Counted from the stretch's first letter, positions 45,175-54,631 are shown. The stretch: 64,000 nt of DNA from Streptomyces alboniger (GCF_008704395.1 NZ_CP023695.1:1922001-1986000), one strand, 5' to 3'. The notes: generated from the letters alone by a model not told the origin. Numbers and translations are program-made.

Positions 45175-45915
45175 TCAGGGCGTCAGCTGTGGCGGGACGA
45201 GGGTAAAGCGGGCGTTGACCTGGGCGTAGACGTGCTGGCGTTGTGGTTCGAGGTCGAGGGGGGCTGCTTCCTCCGCGAGGTCGGCTGCGCCTGCGTAGGC
45301 GGCGGAGCGCATGCCGCCCGCGGGGCCTCCGTAGCCGTAGGCGGGGGTGGGTTGGTCCGCGCCGATGTCGGCGAGTTCGGTGAGGGCGGCGAGGGTGGTG
45401 CCGAGGGCTTCGGCGTATTCGCGGGCTCGTTGTACTGCTTCGCGGACGGCTTGTTGGCGGGCTTGGCGGTGGGTGGGTGAGTCGGGGCGCAGGGCCCACC
45501 AGGGGCCTTCGACGCGGGTGAGGTCGAGGTCGGCGAGGCGGGTGGTGAGTTCGCCGAGTGCGGTGAAGTCGGTGAGTTCGGCGGTGACGTGGACACGGCC
45601 GTGGTAGGCGCGGATGCGCTCGCCACGGCCGTGTTTGGTGAGTTCGGGGGTGATGGAGAGGGCGCCTGTTTCGAGGTTCTCGACGGTGTCGCCGTAGGTC
45701 TTGATGAGGTCGAGGGCGGTGTTGTTGCGGCGGGTGAGGTCGGTGAGGGCGTCGCGGCGGTCGGTGCCGCGGGCACTGATGGTGATGCTGATGCGGGCGA
45801 TTTCGGGGTCGACTTCGAGGTGCGCTTCGCCGCGGACGGCGACGCGGGGGGCGTCGGGGGTGCCGTAGGGGGTGTGGGGGGCGGGGGCGGTGTCCGTGGG
45901 GTTCATGGGGTCCAT
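45175..45915 (-). CDS. SIMPL (DUF541) domain protein
   Basis: A 246-residue SIMPL-domain protein. Conserved parts are VRGEAHLEVDPEIARISITI, DLIKTYGDTVENLETGALSI, IRAYHGRVHVTAELTDFTALGEL, and ARQQAVREAVQRAREYAEALG. Related proteins include BP26/OMP28 and YggE, implicated in oxidative-stress protection. Unlike many, it has no signal peptide. Two ATG codons (45915 and 45906) are possible starts. Confidence 0.85.
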   Translation of the reverse strand: MDPMNPTDTAPAPHTPYGTPDAPRVAVRGEAHLEVDPEIARISITISARGTDRRDALTDLTRRNNTALDLIKTYGDTVENLETGALSITPELTKHGRGERIRAYHGRVHVTAELTDFTALGELTTRLADLDLTRVEGPWWALRPDSPTHRQARQQAVREAVQRAREYAEALGTTLAALTELADIGADQPTPAYGYGGPAGGMRSAAYAGAADLAEEAAPLDLEPQRQHVYAQVNARFTLVPPQLTP

Positions 45916-46043
45916 GGCTTCACTCTCGCAGCAGGTGGGGGCGGGGGGCAGTCATCGGATCGAAACCTGTGGGGTCTGTTGCGGGTGTGGCTTCGGGGGT
46001 CAGAATCTACGCGCGTTACTACGGTCGATCGAGGAGTACTGAA

Positions 46044-47846
46044 ATGCCGCTGAACCGCAGGAAGTTCCTGGGCACGTCCGCCGCCACCGGCGTCGGTGTG
46101 GCGATCGCGGGTGGGGCTGTCGCGCCGTCCGTGGCCGAGGCGAAGGGGAGGCCCGGCCGGCGGGAGAAGCGGTATTCGTTCACCGTGCTGGGCACGACGG
46201 ATCTGCACGGCAATGTCTTCAACTGGGACTACTTCACGGACAAGGAGTTCGACGACAAGGATCACAACGATGTGGGCCTGGCGAAGATCTCCACGCTGGT
46301 GGACGAGGTGCGTGCGGAGAAGGGCCGCCGGAACACGCTGCTGATCGACGCGGGCGACACGATTCAGGGCACGCAGCTGTCGTATTACTACGCCAAGGTG
46401 GATCCGATCACGGCGAAGCGCGGTCCGGTGCATCCGATGGCGCAGGCGATGAACGCGATCGGGTACGACGCGGCGGCGCTCGGCAATCATGAGTTCAACT
46501 ACGGGATTCCGGTGCTGCGGAAGTTCGAGGAGCAGTGCGACTTCCCGTTGCTGGGGGCGAACGCGCTGGACGCGAAGACGCAGCGGCCCGCTTTTCCTCC
46601 GTACTTCATGAAGCGTCTGCGTACTCCGCACGGTCGTGATGTGAAGGTGGCGGTGCTCGGTCTGACGAATCCGGGGATCGCGATCTGGGACAAGGCGAAT
46701 GTCCAGGGGAAGATGACGTTCCCGGGGCTTGAGGAGCAGGCGGCGAAGTGGGTGCCGAAGCTGCGCTCGATGGGCGCCGACGTCGTGATCGTGTCGGCGC
46801 ACTCGGGTTCCAGCGGTACGTCGTCGTACGGTGATCAGTTGCCGTATGTGGAGAACGCGGCGGGTCTGGTGGCGGAGCAGGTGCCGGGGATCGACGCGAT
46901 TCTGGTGGGGCACGCGCACACGGAGATCCCGGAGTATTTCGTGGAGAACAAGGCGACCGGCAAGAAGGTCGTGTTGTCGGAGCCGTTGAAGTGGGGGCAG
47001 CGGCTGACGCTGTTCGACTTCGATCTGGTGTGGGCGAAGGGCCGCTGGACGGTGGAGAAGGTCGGGGCGAAGGTCCTGAACTCCAATACGGCGGCGGAGG
47101 ACAGGAAGATCACGCGGCTGCTCGCCGACGAGCACGAGAAGGTCGTCGCCTACGTCAATCAGGTCATCGGCACGTCGACGGCGGCGATGAGCACGGCCGA
47201 GGGCCCGTACAAGGACGTCGCGATCATCGATCTGATCAACCAGGTGCAGCGGGAGACGGTGGCGCAGGCGCTGGCGGGCGGGGCGTACGCGGCGCTGCCG
47301 GTGTTGTCGCAGGCGTCGTGTTTCTCGCGGACGGCGAAGATACCGGCGGGCGAGGTGACGATCCGGGACGCGGCGGGGCTTTATCCGTTCGAGAACACGC
47401 TGGAGGCGCGGCTGCTGACGGGTGCGCAGCTGAAGGAGTATCTGGAGTTCTCGGCGCGCTATTACGTGCAGACGCCTGCGGGTGCGCCGGTGGATCCGGC
47501 GAAGCTGACGAATGCGGAGAAGATCCCGGATTACAACTATGACGCGGTGTACGGCGTGACGTATGAGATCGATATCGCGAAGCCTGCGGGGTCGCGCATC
47601 GTGAAGCTGGCTTTCGAGGGCAAGGATGTCGATCCGAAGGCGGAGTTCGTGTTGGCGGTGAACAACTACCGGGCGAGTGGTGGCGGGAATTTCCCGCATA
47701 TCGCGGGTGCCAAGCAGTTGTGGGCGAACTCGGAGGAGATCCGGAACACGATCATCGGTTGGGTGAAGGCGAAGGGGACGGTCGACCCGGGTCGGTTCGC
47801 GTCGGTGGACTGGAAGCTGACCCGGGACGGTGTGCCGGTGTTCTGA
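46044..47846 (+). CDS. Tat-exported 5'-nucleotidase / 2',3'-cyclic phosphodiesterase
   Basis: A 600-residue UshA-type nucleotidase. The N-terminus RRKFLGTSAATG is a twin-arginine signal. The metallophosphatase domain shows TTDLHGN near residue 52, LLIDAGDTIQG, AALGNHEFNYG near 146 and ILVGHAHTEIP near 289. The C-terminal nucleotide-specificity domain includes DLINQVQRETVAQA, LYPFENTLEARLLTGAQLKEYLE and NNYRASGGGNFP. It should hydrolyse extracellular nucleotides for phosphate or nucleoside uptake. The ATG is preceded by GAGGAG. The gene favours G-ending codons. Confidence 0.93.
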   Translation: MPLNRRKFLGTSAATGVGVAIAGGAVAPSVAEAKGRPGRREKRYSFTVLGTTDLHGNVFNWDYFTDKEFDDKDHNDVGLAKISTLVDEVRAEKGRRNTLLIDAGDTIQGTQLSYYYAKVDPITAKRGPVHPMAQAMNAIGYDAAALGNHEFNYGIPVLRKFEEQCDFPLLGANALDAKTQRPAFPPYFMKRLRTPHGRDVKVAVLGLTNPGIAIWDKANVQGKMTFPGLEEQAAKWVPKLRSMGADVVIVSAHSGSSGTSSYGDQLPYVENAAGLVAEQVPGIDAILVGHAHTEIPEYFVENKATGKKVVLSEPLKWGQRLTLFDFDLVWAKGRWTVEKVGAKVLNSNTAAEDRKITRLLADEHEKVVAYVNQVIGTSTAAMSTAEGPYKDVAIIDLINQVQRETVAQALAGGAYAALPVLSQASCFSRTAKIPAGEVTIRDAAGLYPFENTLEARLLTGAQLKEYLEFSARYYVQTPAGAPVDPAKLTNAEKIPDYNYDAVYGVTYEIDIAKPAGSRIVKLAFEGKDVDPKAEFVLAVNNYRASGGGNFPHIAGAKQLWANSEEIRNTIIGWVKAKGTVDPGRFASVDWKLTRDGVPVF

Positions 47847-47883
47847 GGGGTTATCGGGGGGGGGACTGTGGCTCCGGGGGGGC

Positions 47884-49332
47884 TCAGTTCTTGAGGCGTA
47901 CGAGGTGGGTGCGTTGTTCGCCGATGCGGGGGGTGGTGTCGGTGGGGTGGTCGGGGGTGCGGAGGCCGAAGCTGGTGAAGGCGGTGCGCCGGGGCAGGGG
48001 GTAGGGGGTCTTGCCGGTGAGGGTGTTGAGGATGGTGGCGCTGCGCCAGGCGGCGAGGCCGAGGTCGGGGGCGCCGACGCCATGGGTGTGGCGTTCGGCG
48101 TTCTGGACGTAGATGTTGCTGCCGGTGGCGGTGATGGAGGGGTCGAGGGTGAGGCGGTACTGCTCGTCGATGCGGGGGCGGGCGGAGGAGTCCTTGCGGA
48201 TGTAGGGGTCGAGGCCGGCGAGGAGCTGGTCGACGGGGCGTTCGCGGTAGCCGGTGGCGAGGATGACGGCGTCGGTGGTGAGGCGGGACCGGGTGCCTTG
48301 TTGAAGGTGTTCCAGATGGAGTTCGACGCGGGTGGAGGCGACGCGTCCGGCGGTGCGGACGTGGACGCCGGGGGTGAGGACGGTGTCGGGCCAGCCGCCG
48401 TGGAGGGTGCGTCGGTACAGCTCGTCGTGGATGGCGGCGATGGTGTCGGCGTCGATGCCCTTGTGGAGTTGCCACTGGTGGGGGACGAGGCCGTCGCGGA
48501 CGGCCTCGGGCAGGGCGTGGAAGTAGCGGGTGTAGTCGGGGGTGAAGTGTTCGAGACCGAGCTTGGAGTACTCCATGGGGGCGAAGGCTTCGGTGCGGGC
48601 GAGCCAGTGGATCTTTTCGTGTCCCGCGGGGCGGGCGCGGAGCAGGTCGAGGAAGATTTCGGCGCCGGACTGCCCTGAGCCGATGACGGTGATGTGTTCG
48701 GCGGCGATGAGTTGTTCGCGGTGGTCGAGGTAGTCGGCGGAGTGGATGACGGGGACGGCGGGGGCTTCGGCGAGGGGTTTGAGGGGTTCGGGGATGTGCG
48801 GGGTGGTGCCGACGCCGAGGGCGATGTTCTTGGTGTAGGTGCGGCCGAGGGCTTCGGCCTCGCCGTCGGTGTCGAGTTGGGTGTAGTCGACTTCGAAGAG
48901 GTCGCGTTCGGGGTTCCAGCGGACGGCGTCGACCTGGTGGCCGAAGTGGAGTCCGGGGAGGTTCTCGCTGACCCAGCGGCAGTAGGCGTCGTATTCGGCG
49001 CGTTGGATGTGGAAGCGCTCGGCGAAGTAGAAGGGGAAGAGGCGTTCGCGGGTCTTGAGGTAGTTGAGGAAGGTCCAGGGGCTCGCGGGGTCGGCGAGGG
49101 TGACGAGGTCGGCGAGGAAGGGGACTTGGAGGGTGGCGCCGTCGATGAGGAGGCCGGGGTGCCAGTGGAAGTCGGGGCGTTGGTCGTAGAAGGCGGTGTC
49201 GAGTTCGCCGAGGGGGTGGGCGAGGGCGGCGAGGGAGAGGTTGAAGGGGCCGATGCCGATGCCGACGAGGTCGCGGGGGTCTTCGGGGGTGTTGCGCGGC
49301 TGGGGGCCGGGGTGGTCGGGTGTGCCGGTCAT
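47884..49332 (-). CDS. Lysine/ornithine N-monooxygenase (siderophore biosynthesis)
   Basis: A 482-residue flavin N-hydroxylase of the IucD/SidA/PvdA/DesB type. The FAD motif GIGIGPFNLSLAAL is near residues 24-37, FHWHPGLLIDGATLQVPFLADLV is the substrate/flavin block, the NADPH motif is VIGSGQSGAEIFLDLL near 213-228, and ATGYRERPVDQLL is the C-terminal motif. It would hydroxylate the primary amine of cadaverine, lysine or ornithine, giving a hydroxamate precursor. The ATG overlaps the stop of the PLP decarboxylase (ATGA). By analogy with DesA-DesB the substrate may be cadaverine. Confidence 0.92.
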   Translation of the reverse strand: MTGTPDHPGPQPRNTPEDPRDLVGIGIGPFNLSLAALAHPLGELDTAFYDQRPDFHWHPGLLIDGATLQVPFLADLVTLADPASPWTFLNYLKTRERLFPFYFAERFHIQRAEYDAYCRWVSENLPGLHFGHQVDAVRWNPERDLFEVDYTQLDTDGEAEALGRTYTKNIALGVGTTPHIPEPLKPLAEAPAVPVIHSADYLDHREQLIAAEHITVIGSGQSGAEIFLDLLRARPAGHEKIHWLARTEAFAPMEYSKLGLEHFTPDYTRYFHALPEAVRDGLVPHQWQLHKGIDADTIAAIHDELYRRTLHGGWPDTVLTPGVHVRTAGRVASTRVELHLEHLQQGTRSRLTTDAVILATGYRERPVDQLLAGLDPYIRKDSSARPRIDEQYRLTLDPSITATGSNIYVQNAERHTHGVGAPDLGLAAWRSATILNTLTGKTPYPLPRRTAFTSFGLRTPDHPTDTTPRIGEQRTHLVRLKN

Positions 49333-50768
49333 CGGGGGGTGCTTCCTTCCGCGAGGCGGGGGGTGGTGGTGCGGCTCTGTCCGTCGACGAGGTCGAGGAG
49401 GGTGGTGAGGTCGTCGGGGCGGGTGTGCGGGTTGAGGAGGGTGGCCTTGAGCCATCTGCGGCCGCCGAGGTCGGCGCGGCCGAGGACGGCGGTGCCTTCG
49501 GTGAGCAGCTTCCTTCGTGTGTGGGCGAGGTCGGTGTCGTCGGCGTCGACGGGCCGGAACAGGACGGTGCTGATGGCCGGTGTGTCGTACAGCTCGAAGC
49601 GCGGGTGGGCTTCGACGAGGGCCGCGAACTGCTGTGCCCGGTCGCAGACTTGGTCGACGAGGTCGCCGATCCCGCGACGTCCGAGGGCCTTGAGAGTGAC
49701 GGCGATCTTGAGGATGTCGGGGCGCCGGGTGGTGCGCAGGGAGCGGCCGAGGAGGTCGGGGAGTCCGGCGTCGGTGTCGTCGTCGGCGTTGAGGTAGTCG
49801 GCGCGGTGGGTGAGGGCGGCGAGGTCGTGGGGGTCGCGGACGGCGAGGAGTCCGGCGGCGGCGGGCTGCCAGCCGAGTTTGTGCAGGTCGAGGGTGACGG
49901 TGTCGGCGCGGTCGATGCCGCGCAGGAGTTCCTTGCGTGTGTCGCTGAAGAGGAGTCCTCCGCCGTAGGCGGCGTCGATGTGCAGGCGGGCGCCGTGGGT
50001 GGCGCACAGGTCGGCGATGTCGTCGAGGGGGTCGATGAGGCCCGCGTCGGTGGTTCCGGCGGTGGCGGCGACGAGGAGGGTGCCCGGGGGGCCGCTCAGT
50101 GCGGTGAGGGCTTGGGCCAGGGCCGCGGGGTCGAGGGTGCCGGTGGGGGTGGGCACGGTGACGGGGCGGGGCAGGCCGAGGAGCCAGGCGGCGCGGGGCA
50201 GGGAGTGGTGGGCGTTGGCGCCGACGACGAGGCGCACGGGGGTGCCGGTGCTCTGGGCGGGTGGCGTTTCGCGGGCGAGGAGCAGGGCGAGTTGGTTGGA
50301 CTCGGTGCCGCCGGTGGTGACGAGGGCGTCCGCGCCGGGGTGGATCCGGGTGGCGATGGCGCGGGTGACGAGGGCTTCGAGGGCGGAGGCGGCGGGGGCC
50401 TGGTCCCAGGAGTCCATGGAGGGGTTGAGCGCGGAGGCGGCGAGGTCCGCGGCGGCGGCGACGGCGAGCGGCGGGCAGTGCAGGTGGGCGGCGCACAGCG
50501 GGTCGGCGGGGTCGGCGGCGCCTGCCGCGAGGGTGTGGACGAGGGTGCGCAGGGCCGCTTCGGGGCTGGTGCCGTGCTCGGGCAGGAGGGGTTCGGCGGC
50601 GGCGCGGACCCTGGCGGTGACGGCGTCGGGGCCGCCGGCGGGGAGCGGGCCGCCCCGGGCCGCCGCCCCGTCGCGCAGGGCGTCGAGGGTGGCCGCGAGC
50701 AACGGCCTGAGGGCGTCGGGCCCTTGGGCGCCTCCGGCGAGGGGCGGCGGCGTGCGCGGGGTGCTCAT
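49329..50768 (-). CDS. PLP-dependent decarboxylase (DesA-like)
   Basis: A 479-residue group II pyridoxal-phosphate decarboxylase. NPSMDSWDQAPAASALE is a conserved substrate loop, VTTGGTESNQLALLLAR binds phosphate, IDAAYGGGLLFSD holds the PLP-ring Asp and LDLHKLGWQP near residue 294 holds the Schiff-base Lys. DesA homologues decarboxylate lysine to cadaverine for desferrioxamine; related enzymes act on 2,4-diaminobutyrate. Coupling to the N-hydroxylase supports a siderophore role. No DmdR1/DtxR-type iron box (TTAGGTTAGGCTCACCTAA-like) was found upstream. Confidence 0.9.
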   Translation of the reverse strand: MSTPRTPPPLAGGAQGPDALRPLLAATLDALRDGAAARGGPLPAGGPDAVTARVRAAAEPLLPEHGTSPEAALRTLVHTLAAGAADPADPLCAAHLHCPPLAVAAAADLAASALNPSMDSWDQAPAASALEALVTRAIATRIHPGADALVTTGGTESNQLALLLARETPPAQSTGTPVRLVVGANAHHSLPRAAWLLGLPRPVTVPTPTGTLDPAALAQALTALSGPPGTLLVAATAGTTDAGLIDPLDDIADLCATHGARLHIDAAYGGGLLFSDTRKELLRGIDRADTVTLDLHKLGWQPAAAGLLAVRDPHDLAALTHRADYLNADDDTDAGLPDLLGRSLRTTRRPDILKIAVTLKALGRRGIGDLVDQVCDRAQQFAALVEAHPRFELYDTPAISTVLFRPVDADDTDLAHTRRKLLTEGTAVLGRADLGGRRWLKATLLNPHTRPDDLTTLLDLVDGQSRTTTPRLAEGSTPR

Positions 50769-50790
50769 CGGGGATGCCCTCCGGGTGTGC

Positions 50791-50812
50791 GTACAGGGGC
50801 ACCAGCCTGTAC
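50791..50812. promoter_or_regulatory. Inverted repeat in the decarboxylase leader
   Basis: GTACAGG, 8-bp spacer and CCTGTAC form a perfect 7-bp inverted repeat starting 23 bp before the decarboxylase ATG. It could be an operator or an mRNA hairpin near the ribosome binding site. Confidence 0.4.
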
Positions 50813-50904
50813 GCCACCTGAGCGGCGTGCCCGAATACTTCGGCGAACCGAACCCGAAAGTGGTACTGCCGTGCGGAGAAAACGTGTCGGTGCGGGCCGG
50901 GGTG

Positions 50905-51759
50905 CTAGGGGCGGAAGTCGTTCTTGTGGTCCTGTGCCCACTGGGCGAAGGTGCGGGCGGGCTTGCCGGTGACGGCTTCGACGGTGGTGGTGATCTCCGG
51001 TGCGACGCCGACGGATTCGGCGAAGGAGGCGAGGAGGGCGGGGAGTATCTGCGGCGGGACGTGCGGGAAGAGGTCGGGGCCGACTTCCTCGGGCGGTACG
51101 TCGATGAAGCGCAGGGTGCGGCCGAGGGTGGCGCCGATGATGTGGATCTGCTCCTCGGTGGTGACGGCCTCGGGGCCGGTGAGGCGGTGGACGGCGCCCT
51201 GGTGGCCGTCGTCGAGGAAGGTGCGGGCGGCGACGGCCGCGATGTCGGCCTCGTGGATGGGGGCGGTGACGGCGCCGGGGAACGGGCCGCGCACGGTGTC
51301 GCCGACGCGGATCTGGGGCGCCCACTGGAGGGAGTTGGTGGCGAAGGCGTTGGGCCGCAGGAAGGTGTGGGCGAGGCCGCTCGCCGTGACACTCGCTTCT
51401 AGCTCGGCGTGCGCGACGTAGAGGGGGTGGCTGGTGTCGGCGCCGTCCTGGACGGTGCCCGAGGAGAGGACGGTGACGTGCTGGACGCCGCCCGCGCGGG
51501 CCGCTTCCAGCAGGGCCTCGGTGTGCGTGCCGACGGCTTGGAGGTGCAGGAAGAGGCCGGTGGCGCCGTCGAGGAGCGGGGCGAGGTCGGCCGGTTCGGG
51601 CTGGTCGCCGGAGAGGTCGAAGCGGGCGACCTGGGCGGCGGCGGGGAGGCCGGCGCGCTCCGGGGAGCGGGTCAGGCCGCGTACGGGGGCCTGCTCGGCG
51701 GTGAGCTGGGTGACGAGGGCGCGGCCCACGTTTCCGGTGGCTCCGGTGACGACGATCAC
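50905..51759 (-). CDS. NmrA-like NAD(P)-binding oxidoreductase
   Basis: A 284-residue atypical SDR. The cofactor motif VTGATGNVGRALV is at the N-terminus, followed by GLTRSPERAGLP, LFLHLQAVG, VTVLSSGTVQDGA and LRPNAFATNSLQWA. There is no YxxxK catalytic pair in the usual place, as in NmrA/TMR-like redox sensors. A typical start GTG follows AGAAGGAGCC. The gene lies 136 bp upstream of the decarboxylase on the same strand and may be independent of it. Confidence 0.88.
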   Translation of the reverse strand: MIVVTGATGNVGRALVTQLTAEQAPVRGLTRSPERAGLPAAAQVARFDLSGDQPEPADLAPLLDGATGLFLHLQAVGTHTEALLEAARAGGVQHVTVLSSGTVQDGADTSHPLYVAHAELEASVTASGLAHTFLRPNAFATNSLQWAPQIRVGDTVRGPFPGAVTAPIHEADIAAVAARTFLDDGHQGAVHRLTGPEAVTTEEQIHIIGATLGRTLRFIDVPPEEVGPDLFPHVPPQILPALLASFAESVGVAPEITTTVEAVTGKPARTFAQWAQDHKNDFRP

Positions 51760-51817
51760 GGGTGGCTCCTTCTGGTCCTGAGCGTGCCTAGGACCCGGAG
51801 AGCCATGAGGGGCCGGT

Positions 51818-51865
51818 GGCCCGATGCCGGGTTGGCCCGATGCCGGGTAGCCCGATGCCGGGTGG
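51818..51865. repeat. 16-bp GC-rich tandem repeats
   Basis: Three near-identical copies of GGCCCGATGCCGGGT at a 16-bp period (51818, 51834, 51850). They grade into degenerate copies to about 51960. They occupy most of the 334-bp spacer between the NmrA-like gene and pepN, which holds no convincing gene. The array lies upstream of the oxidoreductase start and downstream of the pepN stop. Confidence 0.8.
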
Positions 51866-52093
51866 CCCGGCGGCCGAGTGGTATCGGGCCGGTCGGCCCG
51901 ACGACCCGGTAGCCGGGGGCCGGTCAGCTCGACGGCCGGGTGGCCCGATGGCCCTGAGGGTCCTGGTGGCGGCGGCCGTGCCGACGGGTTCCGGCCCGGC
52001 TCTTGATCGAGCCTAGGCCGGTACCGCCGGGAACCGAATCGTCGTTTGGGACCAGGGGGCGTAGGCCCCGGGACCTACGTCCGCGGACCTCGG

Positions 52094-54631
52094 TCAGCCC
52101 TTGCCCGCGCCCTGCCGGACGCGCAACGCCCTTGCCAGGTCGTCGAGTTGGTCGATGAACTTGCGGCGCAGGGCGGGGACGGGGTCCGCGTCGCGCAGGC
52201 ACCGCTCGCCCAGCCGGAGCGTCTCGGCGTTTACGAGGGGGGCGGGGAAGGCCCAGCGGCCCACGATGTCGGCGACGGCGGGGCCGCGCCGCGCGGCGAC
52301 TGTGACGGCGTCCTCGTAGTAGCGCGGGACGTACTCCTGGAGGAGCTCGGCCTGTTCGGGCTGCCAGAAGCCCTGCGCGGTGGCCTTGAGGAGGTAGTTG
52401 GACAGCTCGTCGGAGGCGAACATCGCCTCCCACGCGGCCCTCTTGGCGGCGGCGTCGGGCAGCGAGGCACGGCAGCGGGCGGCGCCTTCCCGGCCGGTGG
52501 CGCTCGGGTCCCTGGCCAGCTCGGCGGCGATGGCCGCCTCGTCGGTGGCGTCGAGCACGGCGAGCCGGGCGAGGACGCGCCAGCGCAGCTCGGGGTCGAG
52601 TTCGGGGCCGCCGGGCACGGTGCCTTCGGTCAGCCACACCTGGAGGGGTGCGGGCTGGGTGGCGACGTCGATGGCGGTGCGGACCGCGGTGAGGCGCAGG
52701 CCGGGGTTGGAGCCGTCCTCGGTGCGCCGGATCAGGTCGCGGCAGAGTTCGCCGAGGGCGGCGAGGGCGGCGGGCCGCTCCGCGGGGCCGGTGTAGCGGT
52801 CGGCGATGTGGTCGGTGGCGAAGGCGAGTACGCCTTGGACGATGGCGAGGTCGCTCTCCTCGGGGAGGTGGGCGAGGGCCGCCGTCAGGTAGGAGCCGCC
52901 GTCGAGTTCTCCGTCGCGGACCATGTCGCGCAGGCTGTTCCACAGGACGGCGCGGGTCAGGGCGTCGGGGACTTGGGAGAGGCCGCGCAGCGCGGTCTCC
53001 TGGGAGGTGTCGTCGAGGCGGATCTTGGCGTAGGTGAGGTCCTGGTCGTTGGGGACGATCAGGGCGGGGCGGCCGCCGTCGCGGGGCTGGGCGGTCTCGG
53101 TGGCGGGGACGTCGGTCTCGTAGCGCTCGCGCAGGACCAGGCCGGGGGCGCCGGAGAGGTCGCGGTCGTAGACGCCGACGGCGACGCGGTGGGGCCGGCC
53201 GCCGTCGGGGGCGCCGGGGCCCGCGTCGCGGTCGAGGGTGAGGGTCCATTCGCGTCCGGCGTGCAGGACCTTCGGGGTGAGGGTGTCGACGCCGGTGGTG
53301 CGCAGCCAGGCCTTGGCCCAGGCGTGTACGTCCCGGTCGGTGGCGTGGGCGAGGGAGTCGATGAAGTCGTCGAGGGTGGCGTTGGCGAACTTGTGCCGTG
53401 CGATGTGGGTGTTGATGCCGGCGAGGAAGTCCTTCTCGCCGAGCCAGGCGACGAGCTGGCGCAGGGCGCCGGCTCCCTTGGCGTAGGAGATGCCGTCGAA
53501 GTTGAGCAGCGCGGACGCGGTGTCGGGCACGGCGTGGGGGTCGGGGGCGACGGGGTGGGTGGAGGGGCGCTGGTCGGCGTCGTATCCCCAGGTCTTGCGG
53601 GCGATGCCGAAGGCGGTCCACGGGTCCAGGAAGCGGGTGGTCTCGGCGGTGGTCTGGAAGCCCATGTACTCGGCGAAGGACTCGTTGAGCCAGATGTCGT
53701 CCCACCACCTGAGGGTGACGAGGTCGCCGAACCACATGTGGGCCATCTCGTGGGCGATGGTCATGGCGCGTGACTGGCGCTCGGTGTCGGTGACGGCGGA
53801 GCGGAAGAGGTACTCGTCGCGGAAGGTGACGAGCCCGGGGTTCTCCATGGCGCCCTCGTTGAACTCGGGGACGAACGCCTGGTCGTAGGAGTCGAAGGGG
53901 TAGGGCTCGTCGAACTTCTCGTGGTAGCGGTCGAAGCAGGCGCGGGTGATGTCGAGGATCTCGTCGGCGTCGGCGTCCATGAAGGGCGCGAGGGAGCGGC
54001 GGCAGTGGATGCCGAAGGGCAGTCCGCGGTGTTCGGTGCGCACCGAGTGGTAGGGGCCGGCGGCGACGGCGACGAGGTAGGTGGACAGGGGCGGGGTGGC
54101 GGCGGCCCGCCAGGTGCCGTCGCCCTGGTGTTCGGTGATGCCGTTGGCGAGGACGGTCCAGCCCGCGGGGGCGGTGACGGTCAGCTCGAAGGTGGCCTTC
54201 AGGTCGGGCTGGTCGAAGGCGGGGAAGACGCGCTGGACGTTCTCCAGGAACAGCTGGGAGTACGTGTAGGTCTCGCCGTCGCTGGGGTCGGTGAAGCGGT
54301 GCATGCCCTCGCCGGTGCGGGAGTAGCGCATCGCGGCGTCCACGCGCAGTTCGTGCTCGCCCGCGGTGAGCCCGTCGAGGGGGAGGCGGTTGTCGACGAG
54401 GTCCGCCGGGTCCAGGGGGCGCCCGTCGAGGGTGGCGGAGCGCAGTTCGGCGGGCTTGAGCTCGACGAAGGTGGCGCCGTCGGTGCGGGCGCCGAACCGG
54501 ATGACGGTACGCGAGTCGAAGGTCTCGCGGGCGGGGTCCGCCGCCTGGGTCAGGTCGAGCTCGACGGTGTACCGGTGGACGTCGATGAGCTGGGCTCGGG
54601 TCTGCGCTTCGTCGCGCGTCAGTGCGGGCAT
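52094..54631 (-). CDS. pepN: Aminopeptidase N (M1 family)
   Basis: An 845-residue zinc aminopeptidase. The exopeptidase motif GAMENPG is near residue 258, and the zinc site HEMAHMWFGDLVTLRWWDDI near 291 is followed by LNESFAEY, giving HExxH-x18-E. The C-terminal ERAP1-like helical domain fills the last ~350 residues. It removes N-terminal residues from peptides in the cytosol. The ATG at 54631 starts PALTRDEAQTRAQLI; the longer open frame is not conserved. Length fits Streptomyces PepN. Confidence 0.96.
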   Translation of the reverse strand: MPALTRDEAQTRAQLIDVHRYTVELDLTQAADPARETFDSRTVIRFGARTDGATFVELKPAELRSATLDGRPLDPADLVDNRLPLDGLTAGEHELRVDAAMRYSRTGEGMHRFTDPSDGETYTYSQLFLENVQRVFPAFDQPDLKATFELTVTAPAGWTVLANGITEHQGDGTWRAAATPPLSTYLVAVAAGPYHSVRTEHRGLPFGIHCRRSLAPFMDADADEILDITRACFDRYHEKFDEPYPFDSYDQAFVPEFNEGAMENPGLVTFRDEYLFRSAVTDTERQSRAMTIAHEMAHMWFGDLVTLRWWDDIWLNESFAEYMGFQTTAETTRFLDPWTAFGIARKTWGYDADQRPSTHPVAPDPHAVPDTASALLNFDGISYAKGAGALRQLVAWLGEKDFLAGINTHIARHKFANATLDDFIDSLAHATDRDVHAWAKAWLRTTGVDTLTPKVLHAGREWTLTLDRDAGPGAPDGGRPHRVAVGVYDRDLSGAPGLVLRERYETDVPATETAQPRDGGRPALIVPNDQDLTYAKIRLDDTSQETALRGLSQVPDALTRAVLWNSLRDMVRDGELDGGSYLTAALAHLPEESDLAIVQGVLAFATDHIADRYTGPAERPAALAALGELCRDLIRRTEDGSNPGLRLTAVRTAIDVATQPAPLQVWLTEGTVPGGPELDPELRWRVLARLAVLDATDEAAIAAELARDPSATGREGAARCRASLPDAAAKRAAWEAMFASDELSNYLLKATAQGFWQPEQAELLQEYVPRYYEDAVTVAARRGPAVADIVGRWAFPAPLVNAETLRLGERCLRDADPVPALRRKFIDQLDDLARALRVRQGAGKG

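Noticed and set aside
47884..50817. Single 977-codon minus-strand protein
   Set aside because: Only the C-terminal 482 residues are the hydroxylase; the N-terminal part is an out-of-frame reading of the decarboxylase gene.
51816..52016. Possible 66-aa gene in the pepN upstream spacer
   Set aside because: It is generated by the 16-bp tandem repeats, with no ribosome binding site and repetitive low-complexity translation.
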